Shown: positions 1 through 6,773 of the stretch, one piece after another | How positions within the stretch are numbered: position 1 is the stretch's first letter | Layout: each line of letters begins with the position of its first letter | Source: Sulfurimonas sp. | GTDB lineage: Bacteria > Campylobacterota > Campylobacteria > Campylobacterales > Sulfurimonadaceae | Direction of reading: 5' to 3' | NCBI GenBank assembly: GCA_002733155.1 | Contig: NVUO01000034.1 | Location: 5,699-13,070 of the forward strand | DNA length: 7,372 bases | Made by a program: the position numbers and the translations under genes | The notes under the pieces: generated by a model | Told to the model about the DNA's origin: nothing | The model's database searches: none | Seen by the model: the letters and a program-made list of their open reading frames with translations, nothing else

Positions 1-1
1 T

Positions 2-577
2 AAAGAGTTTAAAAATATACAAAGAGTGATTTACGCAAGTAGTGCATATGCCTTAAGTGATGAGGGTTCTTTTTATGGTATTAGTAAACAGACATCTGAA
101 AAACTAACAAATGAATATTACCAGCGTTATGGTCTAAAGTATACAGTTATTCGATATGGTTCTTTATATGGTGAAAGGGCTAGTCATAATAATTACATAT
201 ATAATCTTTTGAGTGATGCTATTAAATGTGGGGAATTACATTATAAGGGTGATGGTGAAGATTTACGTGAATATATTCACGCAGCAGATGCAGCCAAACT
301 TTCTGTTGATATATTAGAAGATAAACAATATGAGAATGACCATATTATTTTAACGGGTATAGAGAAACTAAAAAGAATAGATTTACTTACTATGATAAAT
401 GAAATTATGCAAAATAAGCTTGATATAAAACAAATAGATAGTGATAATATGGGGCATTACAAAATAACACCTTATTCATTTCATCCAACTGTAGCTAAGA
501 AGCTTGTAGCAAATCCATATATAGACTTAGGGCAAGGTTTATTAGAGTGTATTCAAGAGATTCATAAAGAGTTATAG
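2..577 (+). CDS. NAD-dependent sugar epimerase/dehydratase (SDR), 5'-truncated by the window
   Basis: This is the C-terminal part of an extended short-chain dehydrogenase, which would epimerise, dehydrate or reduce a nucleotide-activated sugar in the cytoplasm. The frame is open to the left edge: eight codons (KEFKNIQR) precede the GTG at 26, which is therefore an internal Val, not a start. The visible 191 residues begin with the strand typical of the family (VIYASSAYA, with the active-site Ser region). The catalytic Tyr-x3-Lys follows (YGISK, Tyr codon at 74-76), then the conserved RYGSLYGERASHNN segment and the REYIHAADAA segment of the substrate domain. The Rossmann GxxGxxG is expected upstream and is not in the window. 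The stop codon directly abuts the ATG of the cyclase gene, so the two are almost certainly co-transcribed and translationally coupled. The family is secure; the substrate is unknown. Confidence 0.9.
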   Translation, partial: KEFKNIQRVIYASSAYALSDEGSFYGISKQTSEKLTNEYYQRYGLKYTVIRYGSLYGERASHNNYIYNLLSDAIKCGELHYKGDGEDLREYIHAADAAKLSVDILEDKQYENDHIILTGIEKLKRIDLLTMINEIMQNKLDIKQIDSDNMGHYKITPYSFHPTVAKKLVANPYIDLGQGLLECIQEIHKEL

Positions 578-1240
578 ATGATTTTTTTATCTCACTTATT
601 AGATTCTAATACACCAACATACGGGAATAGAAATCAATTTTATATAAATAAAAAAAGCTCTATAGCTAATGGTGATATAGCAAATGATAGCTATATATCA
701 ACTACTGTTCATATTGGTACACATATTGACATGCCATATCATTTTTATGAAAATGGACAGACTATAGAAGATTTTGATGCTAATTTTTGGATATTTAAAA
801 AAGTATTATTTGTGGAAATAGAACCAAATAATATAATAATAAAAGATGAATTGATATCTAAACTTGAACAAATAGAAGATGATAATTATGAAATTTTAAT
901 TTTAAAAACAGGAATATGTCATATCCGAGATAAGGATGAATTTTGGGAAAAAAATTATGGATTTGCTCCAGAGATTTATAGTTTTATAGTAGATAAATTT
1001 CCACATATTAGAATTTTTGGATTTGATTCTATCTCCGTCTCTAGTATTACAAATAGGATGCTGGGTAGAGAAGCTCATAAGAAATTTTTAAATACAACTA
1101 AACCTTTACTACTTTTAGAGGACATGGATTTAAGAAATATAGATAAAAACACAAAAATAAAGCAGTTAGTAGTTTCACCTATCAGGATTGCTAAATGTGA
1201 TGGTTTACCTTGTACTGTTCTTGGTATGTTAGATGATTAA
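578..1240 (+). CDS. Cyclase-family metal-dependent hydrolase (kynurenine-formamidase-like)
   Basis: The 220-residue protein belongs to the cyclase/KynB-like family, whose members hydrolyse amides, lactones or ring-opened aryl substrates at a divalent metal site. The signature HxGTHxDxPxHF is complete (HIGTHIDMPYHF: His45, His49, Asp51, His55). A later His167 and Glu181 (in LLLLEDMDL) fit the remaining ligand positions of bacterial KynB, so the active site looks intact. The length is normal for the family and no signal peptide is seen. The ATG follows the upstream stop with no gap, and a weak AAAGAG at 566-571 may serve as ribosome binding site. The end overlaps the HAD gene by 8 bp. No tryptophan-degradation gene is nearby. 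The context is sugar-nucleotide and glycan genes, so a role on a sugar-linked amide, ester or lactone is more likely than kynurenine formation; this is inference. Confidence 0.88.
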   Translation: MIFLSHLLDSNTPTYGNRNQFYINKKSSIANGDIANDSYISTTVHIGTHIDMPYHFYENGQTIEDFDANFWIFKKVLFVEIEPNNIIIKDELISKLEQIEDDNYEILILKTGICHIRDKDEFWEKNYGFAPEIYSFIVDKFPHIRIFGFDSISVSSITNRMLGREAHKKFLNTTKPLLLLEDMDLRNIDKNTKIKQLVVSPIRIAKCDGLPCTVLGMLDD

Positions 1241-1889
1241 AACTAGTAAATGCGGTTTTGCGAAGCAAAAAATTTCTGTGAAAACTATTTTATGGGATTT
1301 TGACGGTGTAATTTTAGATAGTATGAAAATTAAGGGTGATGGATTTAAAGAACTTTTCAATAATTATTCAAATGAATACTTAAAACTTATAGAAAAATAT
1401 CATTATGAAAACGGAGGCATTTCAAGATTTGAAAAAATTAAATATTTTTATAATGAAATATTGAATCAAAATATCTCAGAAGAGGAAGTTCTGAAGTTAG
1501 CAAATAAATTTGCAAAGATTATAGCAAGAAGATTATATGATAAAAATAATTTAATAAAAGATACAATTGATTTTATTGAAAAAAATTATAGAAAATATAA
1601 TTTTCATATAGTATCCGGTGCTGAAGATAAAGAATTAAACCAACTTTGCAATAGTTTTGATTTAAGAAATTTTTTTATATCTATTGATGGATCACCAACT
1701 AAAAAAAGTATATTAGTGAAAAATATTATAGATAAGTATAACTATCAAAAAGAAGAGATTATTTTGATTGGTGATGCTATAACCGATTATAATGCTTCTA
1801 CTAAAAATGATATTGTATTTTATGGATACAATAACTTGGAATTAAAAAAGTTTAATTATATTGAAAGTTTTAAAGAATTTAGAGTATGA
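1233..1889 (+). CDS. HAD-superfamily phosphatase (phosphoglycolate-phosphatase-like)
   Basis: This is a 218-residue haloacid-dehalogenase-type hydrolase, probably a cytoplasmic phosphatase acting on a phosphorylated sugar or related precursor. Motif I is WDFDGVILDS (nucleophile Asp22, acid/base Asp24). Motif II Ser128 lies in IVSGAEDKEL. Lysines 157/158 in PTKKS or Lys163 may supply motif III. Motif IV is IGDAITDYNAS (Asp181, Asp185). A cap domain of about 80 residues follows motif I (type C1). The start is uncertain. ATG at 1233 overlaps the cyclase gene by 8 bp but adds a 15-residue leader (MIKTSKCGFAKQKIS) before the family core. GTG at 1278 would begin directly at VKTILWDFDG, though without a visible Shine-Dalgarno. 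The leader contains a short perfect hairpin. The gene overlaps the next one by 4 bp (ATGA). The exact substrate is unknown. Confidence 0.87.
   Translation: MIKTSKCGFAKQKISVKTILWDFDGVILDSMKIKGDGFKELFNNYSNEYLKLIEKYHYENGGISRFEKIKYFYNEILNQNISEEEVLKLANKFAKIIARRLYDKNNLIKDTIDFIEKNYRKYNFHIVSGAEDKELNQLCNSFDLRNFFISIDGSPTKKSILVKNIIDKYNYQKEEIILIGDAITDYNASTKNDIVFYGYNNLELKKFNYIESFKEFRV
1256..1270 (+). repeat. Short perfect inverted repeat with GCGAAGC mini-hairpin core
   Basis: TTTTGC (1256-1261), loop GAA (1262-1264) and GCAAAA (1265-1270) form a perfect 6-bp stem with a three-base loop. The core GCGAAGC is known from structural work as an exceptionally stable DNA mini-hairpin. It lies in the 45-base segment between the two candidate starts of the HAD gene and encodes part of the CGFAKQK leader. 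I see no second copy in the window. It could be part of a dispersed repeat, a translational control element or chance. Confidence 0.5.
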
Positions 1890-3394
1890 ATTCTAAAAAG
1901 TTATACAAATCTTATCAAAAGAATAAAGATAATTTTCATAAATATATAGATGATATAAGAAAGAGGGCAAAAGTAGATATATATACAATTATAAATGCCA
2001 CATTAATAAAAAATCCATATGTTAGTGAGTTTTCTAAAAAATTCTTTTTAGATGATTTTAATAAAAAAAATAAATTTATTTTATTTTTAAAAAGTAGCTT
2101 AAAACTTTACTTAAAACAATTGTATATGTTTTTTTCATATCTTATTAGTTTTTTATTATTTAAAATATTTTATAAAAAAGACAAAAAACAATACAAGAAC
2201 TTTATATATATAGATATCTGTTTTTTAGTTAATAATATTATTAGAGATAGTAAATTTAATGAAAATTATTTTAATGGATTGTATGATATTTTGGATAAAT
2301 ATAATAAAAGTTATGTATATATACCAAGACTATATGGAGTTAATAAAAATCCATTTAAATTGATAAAGTTTTTTAAGATAATCAATCAAGATGATAGAAG
2401 ATTTTTATTTGAATTTGAACTTATATCTTTAAAAGACTTTATACATATACTATATATGACGGCTATTTATCCATTTAAAACTTTAAGGTTAATTCAAAAA
2501 GAGAAGAAAAACGAAGATATTTTGTTTAATAATGAACTTATAAAAGATATAGGTAACCTTAGTTTTGATGCTTTTAGTAGATATATATTTGGTGAAAACA
2601 TAGCAAGATTAAGTAATATAAATAAAATTTATTCTTGGAGTGAATTTCAAGTAATTGAGCGAAGTTTTAATTATGGTATAAAAACTTTAAATAGTAAAAT
2701 TAAATTATATGGATGTCAATTTTATCTTAATTATGAGACATATTTTAATTCTTATGTAGATGAAATTGATTTTAAACAAAGAACTTCATATGATGAGGTT
2801 TTGGTGAATGGTTTATATTATTTACAAGAAAAAGATTTTGTTAAATATAAAAATGGAGTCTCTTTACGATACAAAAATATTTTTGAATTTGATGATATAA
2901 TAGAGTATAAAAATATACTTTTATTAGGTTCATACATAGAAAGTGATACTAAATATATGTTAAAAATTGTATCTTCTTTTAATAGAATATTATTTAAAAA
3001 TCATCCAGCAGTAAGTATCAATAAATTCGGAAATTTAAATAGTAATATTGTAGTTGTTAATGACAATATATATAAACTTTTTGAAAATACTAGCATAGTT
3101 ATAGGTACTGCATCTGGAACTTCTTTAGAAGCGGTTGCATGTGGAGTTTCGGTTATAATTATAGCAAGTCAAGATAATTTAACAGCTAATCCTTTACTAA
3201 AATATGGTCAAGCTAAAATCTGGGATATTGCATTTACTAAAGATGATGTGAAAAGATTGTATAATAATCTCATAAAATATAGGCAAAACAATATAGATGA
3301 GATAAAAAGTATAGCCTCTTGGTATAAGGATAATTTATTTATAGAACCAACAGAAGAAAATATTGTAAACGCATTTGAATTAGATAAGGAATAG
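1886..3394 (+). CDS. Putative GT-B-like surface-carbohydrate glycosyltransferase, family not assigned
   Basis: I do not recognise this 502-residue protein as a named family. The C-terminal third has features of GT-B-fold transferases of the capsule or glycerophosphotransferase type. A strand is followed by FKNHP (His373-Pro374). Next comes VIGTASGTSLEAVACGVSVI, a Ser/Thr-Gly loop with Glu415 before the 'EA...G.PVI'-like helix and strand that usually bind the nucleotide donor. The N-terminal half is Lys/Phe/Tyr-rich, with one strongly hydrophobic stretch at about residues 78-97 (QLYMFFSYLISFLLFKIF). This may be a membrane-associating hairpin or a single span, which would put the enzyme at the cytoplasmic membrane. 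The start overlaps the HAD gene by 4 bp. An A8 tract at 2063-2070 lies in the coding sequence. It may transfer the sugar made by the preceding three genes or a CDP-linked deoxysugar, but it could also be a phosphotransferase. The gene call is firm; the function is tentative. Confidence 0.7.
   Translation: MNSKKLYKSYQKNKDNFHKYIDDIRKRAKVDIYTIINATLIKNPYVSEFSKKFFLDDFNKKNKFILFLKSSLKLYLKQLYMFFSYLISFLLFKIFYKKDKKQYKNFIYIDICFLVNNIIRDSKFNENYFNGLYDILDKYNKSYVYIPRLYGVNKNPFKLIKFFKIINQDDRRFLFEFELISLKDFIHILYMTAIYPFKTLRLIQKEKKNEDILFNNELIKDIGNLSFDAFSRYIFGENIARLSNINKIYSWSEFQVIERSFNYGIKTLNSKIKLYGCQFYLNYETYFNSYVDEIDFKQRTSYDEVLVNGLYYLQEKDFVKYKNGVSLRYKNIFEFDDIIEYKNILLLGSYIESDTKYMLKIVSSFNRILFKNHPAVSINKFGNLNSNIVVVNDNIYKLFENTSIVIGTASGTSLEAVACGVSVIIIASQDNLTANPLLKYGQAKIWDIAFTKDDVKRLYNNLIKYRQNNIDEIKSIASWYKDNLFIEPTEENIVNAFELDKE
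3386..3390 (+). promoter_or_regulatory. Shine-Dalgarno of rfbF (AAGGA)
   Basis: AAGGA lies inside the last codons of the upstream gene, nine bases before the ATG at 3400. It is one of only two convincing ribosome binding sites in the window and supports this start. Confidence 0.65.
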
Positions 3395-3399
3395 TATAT

Positions 3400-4173
3400 A
3401 TGAAAGTATTGTTATTGGCTGGTGGATTTGGAACTAGGCTTAGTGAAGAGACAGATATTAGACCTAAACCAATGGTTGAAATAGGTGGAAGACCTATATT
3501 GTGGCATATAATGAAAACATATTCTGAATATGGCTTTAATGAGTTTGTGGTTTTGTTGGGATATAAAGGTTATTATATAAAAGAATATTTTGCAAATTAT
3601 TTTTTACATCAGAGTGATGTTACAATAGATATGTCTGATGGCTCCATGGAGGTACACAATAATAGCAGTGAACCATGGAAAGTTACTTTACTTGATACTG
3701 GTTTAAATAGCATGACTGGTGGGAGAATTAAAAAAGCACAAAAGTTTATTGGAGATGAAGCTTTTATGCTAACATATGGTGATGGTGTCTCAGATATAAA
3801 TATAAATACTTTACTTGAATTTCATAAATCACATGGTAAGTTAATGACAATGACATCTACTCAGCCTGAAGGTAGGTTTGGTGCATTAAATATAGAAAAA
3901 AATAATAAAGTTGCTCATTTTTTAGAAAAACCAAAAGGTGATGGTGGTTGGATTAATGCTGGATATTTTGTATGTGAACCTAAGGTATTTGATTACATAA
4001 TAGATGACCCAAGTATAGTATTTGAACAAACACCCTTGCAAAATTTAGCAAATGATGGAGAGATTTTTACATATAAACATGAGGGTTTTTGGAAACCAAT
4101 GGATAGTTTAAAAGATAAAAATGATTTAAATGAATTATGGAATCAAAATAAGGCTCCTTGGAAAGTATGGTAG
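3400..4173 (+). CDS. rfbF: Glucose-1-phosphate cytidylyltransferase
   Basis: RfbF condenses CTP and glucose 1-phosphate to CDP-glucose plus pyrophosphate, the first step to CDP-linked deoxysugars, in the cytoplasm. The 257-residue length is exactly typical. The N-terminal nucleotidyltransferase signature is complete: LLAGGFGTRLSEET with Arg13, then RPKPMVEIGGRPILWHIMK with Lys23. Further conserved segments are TYGDGVSD (Asp128, Asp132), FLEKPKGDGGWINAGYF (Glu176, Lys177, Asn186), FEQTPLQNLA (Glu209) and the terminal FWKPMDSLKD (Asp235). The start is supported by AAGGA at 3386-3390. Its normal partner, CDP-glucose 4,6-dehydratase, lies downstream but separated by two acyltransferase-type genes. 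G+C is visibly higher here (35-40% in sampled 60-base lines) than in the gene before it, in keeping with a strongly conserved enzyme or a different origin. Confidence 0.97.
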   Translation: MKVLLLAGGFGTRLSEETDIRPKPMVEIGGRPILWHIMKTYSEYGFNEFVVLLGYKGYYIKEYFANYFLHQSDVTIDMSDGSMEVHNNSSEPWKVTLLDTGLNSMTGGRIKKAQKFIGDEAFMLTYGDGVSDININTLLEFHKSHGKLMTMTSTQPEGRFGALNIEKNNKVAHFLEKPKGDGGWINAGYFVCEPKVFDYIIDDPSIVFEQTPLQNLANDGEIFTYKHEGFWKPMDSLKDKNDLNELWNQNKAPWKVW

Positions 4174-4183
4174 TAATTGATTA

Positions 4184-5653
4184 ATGTTATTTAATAGTTA
4201 TGAATTCATTTTTGTATATTTACTAATAACATTTTTTATATATTTTTATCTGAACCATAAACGACTAACTGAAGCTTCAAAAGCTTTTTTAGTATTTAGT
4301 AGTTTATTTTTTTATAGTTGGTGGAACGTATCTTATTTACCTATAATACTTTCTTCAATATTGTTTAATTATGTAATAGGAAACTCATTAGTAAAAGAAA
4401 AAAAAAGTAAGTTTAGTAAAAAAGCACTTTTAACATTTGGGATTATTTTAAATATAGCACTACTTGCTTATTTTAAATATACAGATTTTTTAATAAATAA
4501 TTTTAATTTTATTTTTAATACTAATTCTGAATTATTACATTTAGTACTTCCCTTAGCTATATCATTTTTTACATTTCAACAAATAGCATATTTAGTAGAT
4601 AGTTATAGGCAAGAAACGAAAGAATATAACTTATTAAATTATGCATTATTCGTTACCTTTTTTCCTCAGTTAATAGCAGGTCCAATTGTTCATCATAAAG
4701 AAATGATGCCTCAATTTGAAAAAATAAAAAATAAAGTTAAAAACTATAAAAATATATCTGCAGGATTATTTATATTTTCAATTGGTTTATTTAAAAAGGT
4801 TGTGATAGCTGATAGCTTTGCAGTATGGGCTACATCTGGTTTTGATATAGCTACTACTCTAAACTTATTTGAAGCATGGGCTACTTCATTATCTTATACA
4901 TTTCAATTATATTTTGATTTTAGTGGTTATACAGATATGGCAATAGGTTTAGCATTATTATTTAATATAAAACTGCCAATAAACTTCAATAGTCCATATA
5001 AGGCTACAAATATACAAGACTTTTGGAGAAGATGGCATATTACCCTTAGCCGATTTTTAAAAGATTATATCTATATACCTATTGGTGGTAATAAAAAAGG
5101 TGGATATATAACATACTCAAATCTTATGATTACATTTTTATTAGGTGGTCTTTGGCATGGAGCTGCTTGGACTTTTGTATTTTGGGGTTTTTTACATGGA
5201 TGTGCATTAGTAATACATAGGATATGGGGTAAACTAGGTTTAAAACTTTGGACTTGGTTAGCTTGGTTAATTACATTTAATTTTATTAATATCACCTGGG
5301 TATTTTTTAGGGCTAAGGGCTGGGAGGATGCTATTAAGGTTATTAGTTCAATGTTTAGTTTTGATAATGTAGTATTACCAAATCAACTTTCTGTAAAGTT
5401 AGTTTTTTTAAAACAATATGGGATAGAATTTGGAAATTTTTTGCAAAATCTAACCTCAAATGGAACAGAAAGTAAAATATTAATAGTTAGTTTAATGTTT
5501 ATATTATTATTTACGTTACTAAATAAAAATTCAAATCAAATTTTGAAAAGTTTTAATCCTACAAAGAGTACAGCTTTATTGAGTATATTATTTTTAGTTA
5601 TAAGTATTCTTAAATTTAATGAATATTCAGAATTTTTATATTTTAGGTTTTAA
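4184..5653 (+). CDS. MBOAT-family O-acyltransferase (AlgI/DltB-like)
   Basis: This 489-residue polytopic inner-membrane protein belongs to the AlgI branch of the membrane-bound O-acyltransferases. These proteins take an acyl group from a cytoplasmic donor and pass it across the membrane for addition to an exocytoplasmic glycan. The start MLFNSYEFIFVYLL is the classic AlgI-type beginning and fixes the ATG at 4184, although no clear Shine-Dalgarno precedes it. About ten hydrophobic segments are seen from end to end. Diagnostic motifs are SFFTFQQIAYLVD, FPQLIAGPIVHH, LYFDFSGYTDMAIG, then FWRRWHITLSRFLKDYIYIP (His285) and LLGGLWHGAAWTF with the invariant MBOAT His325. A coding A9 tract lies at 4398-4406. 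It begins 10 bp after rfbF and ends 2 bp before an SGNH-like gene, the usual partner arrangement. Acetylation is the likeliest chemistry; the target sugar is not known. Confidence 0.95.
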   Translation: MLFNSYEFIFVYLLITFFIYFYLNHKRLTEASKAFLVFSSLFFYSWWNVSYLPIILSSILFNYVIGNSLVKEKKSKFSKKALLTFGIILNIALLAYFKYTDFLINNFNFIFNTNSELLHLVLPLAISFFTFQQIAYLVDSYRQETKEYNLLNYALFVTFFPQLIAGPIVHHKEMMPQFEKIKNKVKNYKNISAGLFIFSIGLFKKVVIADSFAVWATSGFDIATTLNLFEAWATSLSYTFQLYFDFSGYTDMAIGLALLFNIKLPINFNSPYKATNIQDFWRRWHITLSRFLKDYIYIPIGGNKKGGYITYSNLMITFLLGGLWHGAAWTFVFWGFLHGCALVIHRIWGKLGLKLWTWLAWLITFNFINITWVFFRAKGWEDAIKVISSMFSFDNVVLPNQLSVKLVFLKQYGIEFGNFLQNLTSNGTESKILIVSLMFILLFTLLNKNSNQILKSFNPTKSTALLSILFLVISILKFNEYSEFLYFRF

Positions 5654-5655
5654 AA

Positions 5656-6714
5656 ATGAAACTTTTCAAAAATTGGATAATAGGTGTTTTATTAGGTTTT
5701 TTAATTTTTTCAGGTTTAATTGTAATATTTAACTACTCTATTGATAGTTTTAATTTATTTAATAAGTCAAATAACAATATAGGTAAATATTTAAAAGATG
5801 GCTATTTTATAACTGGAGATAATATAAGCTCAAATAGAGTTAATAATATATATGAAGCTATGATTAAAGATATGAAAAAGGTAGATGTCTTAGCTATTGG
5901 CTCATCTAGAACAATTTTGTTACACAAAAAATTGTTATTTAACAATAAAAAAGTCATATATTATAATTTTACAGATGGAACTGCTCAATTAAAACATTAT
6001 GCAAAAATTATAGGCTTATTTAATAAGTATGATGTGAAATTACCTAAGAATATTATTTTAGGTATTGATCCTTGGGTTTTTGACAATAAGGCTAGTATAA
6101 GTCAAATTAAGAGATTAATAAATAACAAAAATAAAGATAAATCGAAATATTTACAATTATATAACTTTGAATATACTATCATAAATTTAAAAAGTATATT
6201 TAATAAGAAAAAAATTAAAAAATCTAAAAATCTAAAAAATCTCTTGAACATAAATAATAAAAATATGATTATATCACCAAATGCTGATATGTATTATCCT
6301 ATTAGTAAATATAATATGGATATAAATAAACTTATGAAATCAATAGATGATGGATTAAAAAGGTGTGATGAGACTAATTATAATACTAAGTGTGTGAAAT
6401 ATGATAAGTTAAATAATTTTAATATATTGAAGTATTTTATTAATTATTTAAGAAGCAAAGGTGTAAATATAATAATTTATTTCTCACCATTTGAGCCTAT
6501 TTTTTTTAATCATATAGTGAGATATAATAATTTTTCAACTTATAATGAATTAATTGTAAATTTTTGTGCAGAAAATAAACTTAAAGTTATTGGTAGCTAC
6601 AATCCTTATGATTACAAATTAAGATCTGAACAATTTTTAGATGGAATTCACCCAAAAGAATCTGCAATTAAAATAATTTTTAAAAATAGTCTTATTAAGA
6701 ATATTAAATATTAA
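5656..6714 (+). CDS. Membrane-anchored SGNH-hydrolase-like protein, probable MBOAT partner
   Basis: The 352-residue protein has one N-terminal hydrophobic anchor (about residues 8-27, after MKLFKNW) and a long exported domain, so it is likely a type II inner-membrane protein facing the periplasm. In VDVLAIGSSRTI, Gly82-Ser83-Ser84-Arg85 matches SGNH block I (GxS, Ser84 as nucleophile). Near the C-terminus FLDGIHPKES supplies the block V Asp329-x-x-His332 pair. GIDPW in the middle is typical of such AlgJ/DltD-like partners of MBOAT proteins. In these systems the SGNH protein performs or completes acyl transfer to the glycan. The central region is very Lys/Asn-rich and contains a small tandem A-rich repeat (6217-6242) and a T8 tract (6500-6507). 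The ATG follows the MBOAT stop by 2 bp with only a weak AGG upstream. Overall similarity to a named family cannot be judged by eye, but motifs and context agree. Confidence 0.8.
   Translation: MKLFKNWIIGVLLGFLIFSGLIVIFNYSIDSFNLFNKSNNNIGKYLKDGYFITGDNISSNRVNNIYEAMIKDMKKVDVLAIGSSRTILLHKKLLFNNKKVIYYNFTDGTAQLKHYAKIIGLFNKYDVKLPKNIILGIDPWVFDNKASISQIKRLINNKNKDKSKYLQLYNFEYTIINLKSIFNKKKIKKSKNLKNLLNINNKNMIISPNADMYYPISKYNMDINKLMKSIDDGLKRCDETNYNTKCVKYDKLNNFNILKYFINYLRSKGVNIIIYFSPFEPIFFNHIVRYNNFSTYNELIVNFCAENKLKVIGSYNPYDYKLRSEQFLDGIHPKESAIKIIFKNSLIKNIKY
6217..6242 (+). repeat. Three-copy A-rich tandem repeat inside the SGNH-like gene
   Basis: A6TCT, A5TCT and A6TCT occur head to tail (units of 9, 8 and 9 bp), just after an A7 run at 6208-6214. 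It encodes the Lys/Asn-rich KKSKNLKNLL stretch, likely a flexible linker. Gain or loss of an 8-bp unit would shift the frame; of a 9-bp unit would not. It may simply be low-complexity sequence. Confidence 0.5.
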
Positions 6715-6736
6715 TAATAAGGTAATTAACATACTG

Positions 6737-6742
6737 TATAAT
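6737..6742 (+). promoter_or_regulatory. Candidate -10 element (TATAAT) ahead of rfbG
   Basis: A perfect TATAAT lies in the 59-bp gap between the SGNH-like gene and the TTG start of rfbG, the only gap over 10 bp in the window. It is preceded by CTG. A transcript would start near 6749 and leave a leader of about 25 bases containing the GGAG site. No recognisable -35 is present; Campylobacterota housekeeping promoters often lack one. In DNA this AT-rich a chance match is quite possible. Confidence 0.3.
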
Positions 6743-6764
6743 GCATCTATATTTAAAGTATGCT

Positions 6765-6768
6765 GGAG
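6765..6768 (+). promoter_or_regulatory. Shine-Dalgarno deciding the TTG start of rfbG (GGAG)
   Basis: GGAG ends five bases before the TTG at 6774. The competing in-frame ATG at 6741 has no such site at suitable distance (the nearest, AAGG at 6719-6722, is 18 bases away). This favours TTG as the start. Confidence 0.6.
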
Positions 6769-6773
6769 TTGAG

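Noticed and set aside
26..577. GTG at 26 as the start of the first gene
   Set aside because: The frame is open to the window edge and the preceding codons (KEFKNIQR) continue the normal SDR sequence before VIYASS. The GTG is an internal Val and the NAD-binding part lies upstream.
578..1240. Annotating the cyclase gene as kynB (tryptophan degradation)
   Set aside because: The metal motif is shared by the whole family. No kynurenine-pathway gene is nearby and the surroundings are glycan genes, so the specific name is not supported.
5071..5295. A 74-codon open frame on the minus strand
   Set aside because: It lies wholly inside the MBOAT gene, antisense to its most conserved region, and its product has no recognisable domain. 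It is a shadow frame.
6730..6762. CATACT/AGTATG inverted repeat as a transcription terminator
   Set aside because: The stem has only 6 mostly A/T pairs, the loop is 21 bases and no T-run follows, so it does not resemble an intrinsic terminator.
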